Source: Pyrobaculum sp.
Lineage (GTDB): Archaea; Thermoproteota; Thermoprotei; Thermoproteales; Thermoproteaceae
Direction: 5' to 3'
NCBI GenBank assembly: GCA_009903905.1
Contig: WYEI01000031.1
Span: 1 to 15,462 of the forward strand
Length of the DNA stretch: 15,462 nt
Part shown: one piece after another, positions 6,354 through 13,000 of the stretch
How the letters are laid out: the number at the start of each line of letters is the position of its first letter
Numbering within the stretch: the stretch's first letter is position 1
Notes under the pieces: generated by a model
Told to the model about the DNA's origin: nothing
What the model saw: the letters and a program-made list of their open reading frames with translations, nothing else
Database searches by the model: none
Translations under genes and position numbers: made by a program

Positions 6354-6695
6354 GTGGAATTTGAAGCTCTTAGGCTGTTGTTGCGGCGTGTGGTTGAGGA
6401 GGTTGAGGCGGAGATTAGGCAGGTGGAGAAAGAGCTGGCTGAGGTAGAGAGAAGGGCTAGACGCGGCGGCGCGCGGGTGGAGGAGCTGTCTGCAGTTAGA
6501 GACATCTTGTACGAAGACAAGTGGTATAGGATTGCGACGGCTGTCTACGCCCAAGTCAAGAGGCAGTTCGCCGAGGATGGAAAGGCTGGCGAGCTTATCG
6601 AGGCGGCTGAGAGGCGCCTATTCGGCCTCAGGCTTGAGGTAATTGAAGCGCCTCTGCTGAAGATAGAGGCGGCTGTGGATCAAGACGGAAAATAG
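6354..6695 (+). CDS. Helical protein, probably the N-terminal part of a broken gene
   Basis: 113 aa from GTG 6354, supported by a TATA-like box 22 bases upstream. Residues 5-40 are a charged amphipathic helix suited to a coiled coil (RRVVEEVEAEIRQVEKELAE). The rest is alpha/helical (DILYEDKWYRIATAVYAQVK, AAERRLFGLRLEVIEA). The stop TAG at 6693 directly follows a run of four A; stepping back one base there continues as DGKIAAVRCRAAIDLGVEAVFE in good codons. The original protein was therefore probably longer and joined to the pieces at 6689-7176. If the stop is genuine, it is a short coiled-coil protein. Family not recognised. Confidence 0.55.
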   Translation: MEFEALRLLLRRVVEEVEAEIRQVEKELAEVERRARRGGARVEELSAVRDILYEDKWYRIATAVYAQVKRQFAEDGKAGELIEAAERRLFGLRLEVIEAPLLKIEAAVDQDGK

Positions 6696-6963
6696 CCGCC
6701 GTTAGGTGCAGAGCCGCCATAGACCTGGGCGTAGAGGCTGTTTTTGAAGGCACGGCGCCGGGCTACAAGCTTGAGAAGATGGCCCAGGCAGACACAAGCA
6801 AGACGGCAGGCGCCGGCGGAGGAGAGGCGGCGGAGAAGGCGGCGGCCGACGCGGCGGTGGGCGTTAAGCGCAGAGTCGGCCGGCGTAGGGGCAGTGGAGA
6901 AGGCGGGGACGTTGAGCGTAAAGACGCCGCGGGGCGCGGCGTTGTATCTCCGGCGGGGGCGGA
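6689..6963 (+). pseudogene. Frame-shifted middle part of the gene at 6354
   Basis: Frame 2 from 6689 reads KIAAVRCRAAIDLGVEAVFE and GTAPGYKLEKMAQADTSK, then an Ala/Gly/Glu-rich linker. Around 6850-6875 the sensible frame changes to one reading AVEKAGTLSVKTPRGAALYL then RRGR, which ends a base away from the GTG-led frame at 6964 (VERLLEEVRREF). Joining the three gives a smooth protein. The linker is low in complexity, so the exact junction is unclear. Confidence 0.45.
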
Positions 6964-7176
6964 GTGGAGCGTCTTTTGGAGGAGGTGAGGAGGGAGTTTT
7001 CCGGCCTGCCGGTGTACGTGGGGCTGGAGGACGGCTACGTAAAGAGGACTGCGCCTATGGACTGGGGGCAGTTTAAGAAGTACGTCGAGACGTGCAGAAG
7101 GCTTGGCTTTAGATTCGACAGGAGGGGGGAGAGGTGGATCAAGCCGCTGGAGGAGCTACAGCCATCTCCAGCGTAA
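6964..7176 (+). CDS. C-terminal part of the broken gene, or small stand-alone protein
   Basis: 70 aa from GTG 6964 in strongly host-like codons. The fold looks alpha/beta: helix ERLLEEVRREF, strand LPVYVGLEDGYVKRT, helix WGQFKKYVETCRRLGF, strand RFDRRGERWIKP. The motif 'lGFrfD..g.rWikP' resembles small domains that accompany helicases, but this is only a resemblance. No TATA-like box stands at the right distance, and the sensible coding just upstream is one frame off (LYLRRGR), so I prefer to see it as the tail of the gene that starts at 6354. It could also be translated alone. Confidence 0.5.
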   Translation: MERLLEEVRREFSGLPVYVGLEDGYVKRTAPMDWGQFKKYVETCRRLGFRFDRRGERWIKPLEELQPSPA

Positions 7177-7416
7177 ACCTGCATCAAACCCCACACAGAC
7201 CCCGCATCTTCATTTAAGGACAGGCTGGCGGAGGCGGTAGCCGAATACCTGTGCAGGCATAGGGCGTCGGTTACTCCGACTCACGCCCGACGCAGACTCG
7301 CCGAGGTAGGCGCAGTGGAGGTGGTGAGAGGTGCGGCGGCGAAGAGGCGGTATACGCTACGCGAGAGGGGGCTGACCCAGGCAAGGCGGAGGCCGTCAAC
7401 TGGACAGGCTTGTTGA
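7177..7416 (+). pseudogene. Possible winged-helix remnant, no start codon
   Basis: The frame stays open after the stop at 7174-7176 until TGA 7414. From 7216 it reads KDRLAEAVAEYLCRHRASVT, then PTHARRRLAEVGAVEVVRG and AAAKRRYTL. This is the helix-helix-wing order of a small DNA-binding domain. There is no ATG, GTG or TTG in front of the domain-like part. It may be a fragment of a separate gene or the true end of the broken gene upstream. Confidence 0.35.
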
Positions 7417-7638
7417 TAAACTCCACATACGCCCCCAAGCCCGGCGCCAGCACTGCGAAGAATGGCGCGCTTCTCCGCTTTTTTCTCGTCTTCGTTTTCG
7501 CGAGACACCGAAGAACGGCGCCTCGCCTTCACCCAACTCCGAATGAAATGAATGTAAAGCGAAGCCTCAAACCGACCGCCGAAAAGACAAAAAATCAAAG
7601 AAAAACTTAAAAACCCACAACAACCAACCACACAAGCC
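7417..7638 (+). promoter_or_regulatory. CRISPR leader
   Basis: This non-coding A-rich stretch directly precedes the first repeat, as CRISPR leaders do, and fixes transcription to the + strand. A TATA-like CTTAAAAAC at about 7603-7611 lies some 30 bases before the array. Two near-identical 13-base direct repeats, CGAAGAATGGCGC (7456-7468) and CGAAGAACGGCGC (7509-7521), lie 53 bases apart and may be protein-binding sites. Confidence 0.6.
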
Positions 7639-8073
7639 CCAGAATCTCAAGAAGGGTTGAAACTGTCTAGACGTGAACTCATCACTAACGGAACCCAGGC
7701 ACCGCACTCCAGAATCTCAAGAAGGGTTGAAACTAATCCTTACCGCTTGAAGAATGCCACAGCTAGGGCGAAGGCCCAGAATCTCAAGAAGGGTTGAAAC
7801 ACATACGGCTGGTCGCCGCGCGGCAGGTTGAGGACATACGTAACGCCAGAATCTCAAGAAGGGTTGAAACGCTATCCGGACGCCGGAGTCCACAGCGATT
7901 ATCACGGCACCACCCAGAATCTCAAGAAGGGTTGAAACGCGACGTCTACAGCGGCAGGGCGGCAAAGGCGGCCAGGCGGGCCAGAATCTCAAGAAGGGTT
8001 GAAACAGTCGCGCGAACCTCGGCAACTCTGCGCTGTCTCCTCCTGAAGCCAGAATCTCAAGAAGGGTTGAAAC
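7639..8073 (+). CRISPR. CRISPR array, seven identical repeats and six spacers
   Basis: The repeat is 25 bases, beginning CCAGAATCTC and ending GGGTTGAAAC. Repeats start at 7639, 7709, 7776, 7846, 7914, 7981 and 8049; the last ends at 8073. Spacers are 45, 42, 45, 43, 42 and 43 bases. All seven repeats appear identical, including the last, so there is no decayed trailer end. The GTTGAAAC end is the usual 3' handle that becomes the crRNA 5' tag. Short repeats of this type with long spacers are normal for type I and III systems of Thermoproteales. No cas gene is visible in the window, so the array must use cas genes elsewhere. I see no spacer that matches other parts of the window. Confidence 0.97.
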
Positions 8074-8180
8074 ACATGCGACAAACAGCGGGGTTGGGCA
8101 TCCCATTGGCGTGCCTTAAAAGGATGAGCGCATCGCAGAACCGCAACTGCATGCTTGCGGCAACCCTCTATGTTTGGCCA

Positions 8181-8196
8181 TTAACTGTTAAAAATA
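8181..8196 (+). promoter_or_regulatory. TATA-like box overlapped by a palindrome
   Basis: TTAAAAATA (8188-8196) is centred 23 bases before ATG 8215. TTAAC-T-GTTAA (8181-8191) is a perfect inverted repeat that shares bases with the box and could bind a repressor. The 107 bases between the CRISPR array and this site show nothing else. Confidence 0.45.
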
Positions 8197-8214
8197 CGAT
8201 AAACGTCTTGGTCT

Positions 8215-8682
8215 ATGCGTATTGATTATGACGAGATGCTTTGGGCTGGCGTAGGTGTTTGGTTGTTATCTGTGTTTACACTGCAGTACATTAATCTTCC
8301 AACGCCCCCCTACCTCTGGGTTTTCGCCGCTATAGCCACGTTGTTGGTGGGTGCTTACAAGATTTCGAAAAATCAATACCTTGGCTACGCGGTGGTCGGC
8401 TTGATAGCTGTCTACATCATCTACGTCGTAGTGGTGGCTAAGCTTTGGCTATATCTGGTTGCCGGTGTGATTCTACTCGTCATGTTCCTGGTGGCCTTTG
8501 AAATGGTTATGGGCAGGGAGTGGAGACGTAACCCCTTCGCTTGGCTAATCCTAGGCGCGCTTATTGTAATATTTGCAGTAGTGTTAGGAGTCGTGGCAGG
8601 ACCCATGATGATATTGGCAGCCCACATACAGAAAATGAGAAAGCAACGAAGGAGAAGACCAAGGGAGAAGACCAAGACTTAG
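8215..8682 (+). CDS. Five-helix membrane protein with basic C-terminal tail
   Basis: 155 aa with about five membrane helices, at residues 8-25, 33-49, 56-74, 77-98 and 108-136. It ends in a strongly basic tail (KMRKQRRRRPREKTKT), which places the C-terminus in the cytoplasm by the positive-inside rule. The start ATG fits the promoter at 8188-8196. In the same frame after the TAG stop, the sequence codes for what looks like the end of an FHA domain. The ancestral protein may therefore have been a membrane anchor with a cytoplasmic phosphothreonine-binding domain, now shortened. If so, the basic tail is the linker. Family not named. Confidence 0.65.
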   Translation: MRIDYDEMLWAGVGVWLLSVFTLQYINLPTPPYLWVFAAIATLLVGAYKISKNQYLGYAVVGLIAVYIIYVVVVAKLWLYLVAGVILLVMFLVAFEMVMGREWRRNPFAWLILGALIVIFAVVLGVVAGPMMILAAHIQKMRKQRRRRPREKTKT

Positions 8683-8802
8683 CAATACGCTACCGTAGCC
8701 CCCAGCGAAGCCCGCAACTCTTATGTCAACAACAAAGATATTAGAGACACCGGAGAGGTTAAGCTAAATCCCGGCGACGTAATCTCGCTAGGAACACTGT
8801 AA
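8683..8802 (+). pseudogene. Remnant of an FHA domain C-terminal half
   Basis: Read in the same frame as the membrane protein before it, the sequence gives RNSYVNNKDIRDTGEVKL then NPGDVISLGTL and TAA. This fits the FHA pattern 'NGtyvN...v.L.pGDvI.lG'. The N-terminal half of the domain, with its Arg and Ser-His phosphate-binding residues, is missing: only about 13 codons lie between the TAG and this part. The result looks like a deletion plus a nonsense change. FHA domains bind phosphothreonine on partner proteins. Confidence 0.5.
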
Positions 8803-8860
8803 CCGCCACGTGCCGAAAGGGGCCAGGTTCATGTGCGAGGTGCTCAAAGGTCATATTTTC

Positions 8861-8868
8861 TTTTTTAA
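8861..8868 (+). promoter_or_regulatory. TATA-like box for the gene at 8890
   Basis: TTTTTTAA is centred 25 bases before GTG 8890, ideal for a leaderless gene, and supports that start. Confidence 0.5.
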
Positions 8869-8889
8869 GCCGGGGACACCTCTTTTGAC

Positions 8890-9393
8890 GTGAGTAGTGA
8901 CGTAGGTGAACGCCGGCATGAGTCTCTAGAACGCTGGCGTGAGCTTCTGAGACTAGACGTGGGCGAGCTCCTGAAGCTGGAGAAGCGGAGACGCGGCGTG
9001 CTTGAGGACAAACTGCTGTTTGTCAACGCCGCCAACCTGGCAGAGTTCTGGTGGTGCGCCCAGAAGTCGCTGTTGCAAGCCAGAGAAGACGAGCCGGCAT
9101 TCTTCACAAGCTATGTCCTCCAAGGTGCTGAGGTTGTAGCGCCCGGCTCCAGCGTTGAAGGATCTGACCCGCTTGAGTTGCTTCAGCACGTCGAAAGAGT
9201 GTACAAAACTCACGGTCCCGACGAGGTTCTGAGCAGAGTTGCAGAGAAAATGAAGAGAGTGGAAGCAGAGGTCTATCCCGCCGTGAAGGTGGGCGACCGT
9301 ATTCTAACGCTTATTAGAAGAGACGACAAGCTTGTTGTGCTGGAAGAGGGCGGTGAATGCGATTTGATAGAGGGCGGCCACAGCGACTGCTGA
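8890..9393 (+). CDS. Hypothetical protein with a Cas4-like opening motif (doubtful)
   Basis: 167 aa from GTG 8890. Residues 1-40 are a charged helix. Then comes KLLFVNAANLAEFWWCAQKS followed by LLQAREDEPAFFTSYVLQG: a helix with a Cys before a basic residue, then a Gly. This recalls the opening 'y..Cp.k..l....G' of Cas4/RecB-type nucleases, but the downstream acidic strand with D and ExK is not visible. The C-terminal part is helix (PLELLQHVERVYKT, VLSRVAEKMKRVEAEV) and then two strands (VGDRILTLIRRDDKLVVLEEG). The last residues contain two more cysteines (GGECDLIEGGHSDC). It may be the shortened front part of a larger protein. It lies between the FHA remnant and the decayed ATPase copy, so it could be a survivor in a degrading region. 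Confidence 0.55.
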   Translation: MSSDVGERRHESLERWRELLRLDVGELLKLEKRRRGVLEDKLLFVNAANLAEFWWCAQKSLLQAREDEPAFFTSYVLQGAEVVAPGSSVEGSDPLELLQHVERVYKTHGPDEVLSRVAEKMKRVEAEVYPAVKVGDRILTLIRRDDKLVVLEEGGECDLIEGGHSDC

Positions 9394-9765
9394 GGGCCGC
9401 GTGTGCAGGCCCGGAGCACGTGAGCTGGGAGACCTAGAGCGCCGGCTGGCGAGAGGGGAATTGCTTGTGGCCGTTTCTCGTGGGCTGAGTCCCAGCAACG
9501 GCAACAAATCGCCGACTTCTGGCTACTGGCCAGCAGTTTTCTACTGACTGGACGTGCGTCTCGTCATACGGATGCACAACCGCAATAGGCCGTTCTGACT
9601 TCCTCCACGCCCCTCTACGGCGTCTGGACGACAGCTGTGGCTAGAGCGTTCGGCTTGTGGGGAGAGACTCCGTGAGGGGGCTTCGCTTGTAAACCGCGGT
9701 ACCGTAACAGAGCTGAGGAACCACGCCGTGAGAAGCTGGGAGACAAAAGAGGCGAATGCGTCGGA
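9394..9765 (+). pseudogene. Decayed second copy of the ATPase locus (4320-4680)
   Basis: Several stretches match the 5' part of the SMC-like ATPase and its upstream region. GTGCGTCTCGTC at 9554 matches ATGCGTCTCGTC at 4420. CTGTGGCTAGAGC (9634-9646) matches the stretch after Walker A. CTTCGCTTGTAAACCGCGG (9681-9699) matches CTCGCTTATAAACCGCGG, and ACCACGCCGTGAGA matches ACACGCCGTGGAG. Upstream, SPTSGYWPAVFY (ending 9544) matches ASYHWSVVFK. The Walker A segment is missing, and stops and frame changes interrupt the frame. A 48-codon ORF from GTG 9401 (VCRPGARELGDLERRLARGE) forms the front part and may derive from the old upstream gene. Possible fading similarity continues to about 9870. Confidence 0.7.
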
Positions 9766-10025
9766 GGAGCCGGGAAGCGCCAAGAGGAGGGTCTTGCAAG
9801 TCGCAAAGCGAAATTCCAATGCTCAGCAGATCTTCGGCAGACCCGACGCCAAGCCGTCTGCCGCCTACTGCATATAAGTTGGCAGAGACCTTGACGTGAA
9901 TAGTCGCAGTGATACGCAAGCCGAAACGTCAAGCCAGGGCTAGAGAAGTGGCTATACCCATGGCGCCAAGACTAAGCACTTTGAGACCCATAGCTTCGGG
10001 GAAGGCCCAGCCGCGGGAGGCGCCG
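9766..10025 (+). other. Gap between the decayed ATPase copy and the STAND-like gene
   Basis: I can support no intact gene. An isolated IFGRPDAKPSAAY-like stretch near 9831-9870 may be the last trace of the ATPase copy (compare LFGTETDGVYS). On the minus strand an in-frame pair of short ORFs interrupted by TGA is present but not convincing. The right end is the 3' flank of the minus-strand NTPase gene. Confidence 0.35.
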
Positions 10026-13000
10026 CTAGACGTGGAGGTAGTACAGCTTCAACAGAGCCAACCTGCACCCCTTGCTGTTCAAGTCGCCGCAGTTCTCGTA
10101 GACGGCGCGGAAAAGTGGCTGATTCACGTTATCCCCATATGCTACAGAGCCCAGCAGACCATGTAACCTAACCGCGTCGGCCCTGCCCTCTACAGCCGCC
10201 AGCAACATGAAGGCAAGCCGCGTCCGAGAGTCTTCAAGCGCCAAGACCTCCACTAGGGCTCTCCTACTCAGCCCATCCAGCAAGAGATGCGCCTTCGGCA
10301 CCACTATCTCTATACTTGATCTCAATTTCTCGGTAGCTACTCGATTGCCTACGGCGGCCGCCACGGCGTCAACGCAGACTTCAGCCTTGGTTTTTATCGA
10401 GCGGAGGACAATGTACAGCCTCGCAGACGGCGGCGGGATAAATTTAGCGCATTCTTCAAGAGCTTCGTCTCTCTGCAGACGGCCCGCCAGCATCAATAAG
10501 GCCGGCAAATACTCTGATGAAATCCGTAGCTTAAACGCATCCACAACCTCTCCCTGTCTTGTCCCCTCCCCCACGCCGAGGAGCCTAAGCATAAGCTGGG
10601 TGACCACAGAGACCTCTGGGTCGTAGTCCAGCAATCGCCGCCACTTTTTTAACAACTTCTCTGCCCTCAACCTGTCGCCGGAGGCCGCCAGGTAGACCAG
10701 ACAGTCGCCGAGTATGTCGGCCGCCGCTAAATAGTCGGCGGCTTGTTGAAGGCGTTTCTTCTCCTTCTTCCACAGTTTGTAGAAGCCTTTAGCTTCTTCG
10801 AGAAGCTCTTCCCAGTTCCCCGCGGCGAGGACGCGGGCCCGTAGAGCAAAGCCATAACTAGCGAGGTAGTTTCTCAACTGCTTCAGTTTTCTGTATTTCT
10901 CCGCCGCTTTTTCAAATTCTTCTGCGGTCTCTTCCAGCTTCTTCTTGTCTAGCTCGCCTCTCTCGTCAAGGGCGTGGTTCAGCTTGTAGTGGGCCAACTC
11001 GGTCGTGAACCAAGACTTCAAATCCCCGAACGCTCTCCGAGCGTCGCCTTTGATGCTCCGTGTTGTTACCCAATTGGCTAAGTCTACGTCGCTTTCCACG
11101 ATTTTTCTCAGCTTGTCTAGATGAGCCTCCGCCTCCTCCAGCGCGTTCCTCACGGCCTCGGCCTCCCTTACGAGATCGCCTAAGCCGCAGCGGTCCTGCA
11201 CAAGCGACGCCAAGACGTTGCTGTGTAGCGCCGTGGCCAATACGCTAGTCCTAGCTACCACGTCGAGGAGGTGTTGTGCCGAAAGGCCGCTCACCGGCGC
11301 CGCCGTGGCGCCATACTCTCTAACCTTGCTGTATAGCTCACACATATCAGCCACAGCCTCCTCCCAGCGATCCTTGATGTGTATAAAGTGTTTTCTCAGC
11401 AGGTTTGAGTAGGCGTCGACAGCCTCTACCAGAGGCCAGCGGTGCTCCGCCCTAAGGATGCGGTCTTTGAGTTGTTGTAAGGCGTCGTAGATGTACCACG
11501 CGGTCCATGGATTCAGCGTCTTCAGCTCTGAGGCGGCGGCCAGCGCAACGACGTATTTATGCGGCGCCTTCTCGCCCAGAGGACGCAACGCCGTCAAGAC
11601 GGACAACACAACCGCTGGATGGGCCACCCACTGCACCGCAAAAGACGCCGCGTAGAGCAACAGGTCAGCCGTCTCCCCATCCACCTCAGCCCCTGCGGCC
11701 AACGCTGCCAGACCCAAAGCGTAGAAGACCTCGTGGAGGTTTATACCTCTCCTCCCCCACCGCTTCATTAGCTCTTCCGCAGTTTTCCCTGCGTCTCTTA
11801 TGATGTCAGCTTCTGCGTAGGGGGAGAGTATGTTTAATTCTCTTTTGGGCATTAGTTGTGCTACGCCTATTGAAAGCGGCGGTATCTTACCGTCTATCGT
11901 CAAGTACGCATCCACGGCGCAGGACTCCAAAGCGTCACCCAGAGCCTCTACGACGTCCTTCGGCAACTGCTCCCTAAGCGACGTAGCATATCCAGCCAGC
12001 GCGAGGCCCGCGATGAAGGTTGCCCTCTTCCAACAATGCCTACTCTCGCCGCTCTTGAAAGTAGCGGCGAGCCTCCTGGCGACAAAGGCCAGCAGAGCTG
12101 TCTTCAGTCTCCAGTCCTCCTTGGAGATGCCGAGTTCGGCGAGGACTTTGTCGCCTTCTTTCAACACCTCGCCGCGGGCCCAGTTCAGCGCCTTGATTAA
12201 GTCGCCTAAGGCCTTTTCGTAGGGTTTCCTCGCCTCTTCGCCGTTTAGGCCGGCTAGGTCTCTCAGCGCCTCCTCCACCAGGTCTTCGTGCCGCTTGGTG
12301 AGCCATTTGGCTATGGGCTGGAGGCCTGCCTTCAGCAGGTCCCACCGGGGCTGGGCGAATTTCTCTATCTCCTCGGGCTGGTAGAAGACGGCCCCGTCCT
12401 CGGCCTGCGTAATGTACGTCACGCCCTCCGGCACCGGGCCGAATACGGCGTGGAGGAGGAGCGGCGCGGCGGCTCTATACATAAGCCTCACCCTCTCCTC
12501 CACGCCGCTACCGCGAAGCAACACGTGCCAGATGTAGTGGGCGAAGAAGAGCTTCGGCTTCTGCTTAGCCTCCTCCACAGCTTTCTCCACGTCGCCTGCA
12601 TCGCATCCGCGCTCCCTCAGCCAGAGGCCGGCGTATTTGGCCACCAGCGTGTACCCGCCGTTGAACAGCGCTATCTTCTCTGCCAGCTTGCTGTAGTCGC
12701 CCTCGCATGAGGAGTACGTCTTTATCACAGAGTGAAGAAACTGCAAATCGTTCAGCTTAATCTCCAGCACCGCGTTTTTAAACGCCTCGGGCATCTTGTC
12801 CTTCACAACCTCGTAGAGGTCGGTTGGCAGAACCACCAACAGCTTAACCCCGCCCCCTCCACTCTGGAGGAAGTCCGCAAGCTCCTTCAATGCCTTTACC
12901 ACCTCCTCCGGCCTCTCTGCCTCCTCCATGTAATCATGCTTGTAATACACCTCAAGCGGCGAGGGGTCGTACAGCACCACCCCGACCCTCTTGACGAAAT

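Noticed and set aside
6150..6554. 134-codon minus-strand ORF
   Set aside because: It lies opposite the supported gene at 6354 and its promoter; composition and content look like a shadow.
7717..8106. ORFs on both strands running across the CRISPR array
   Set aside because: They are made of the repeat translated again and again; the repeat-spacer structure explains them.
9641..9919. Minus-strand ORF preceded in frame by a signal-like peptide (MGLKVLSLGAMGIATSLALA, then TGA)
   Set aside because: Tempting as a broken surface-protein gene, but it overlaps the decayed ATPase copy that is read from the + strand, and the later residues show no family pattern.
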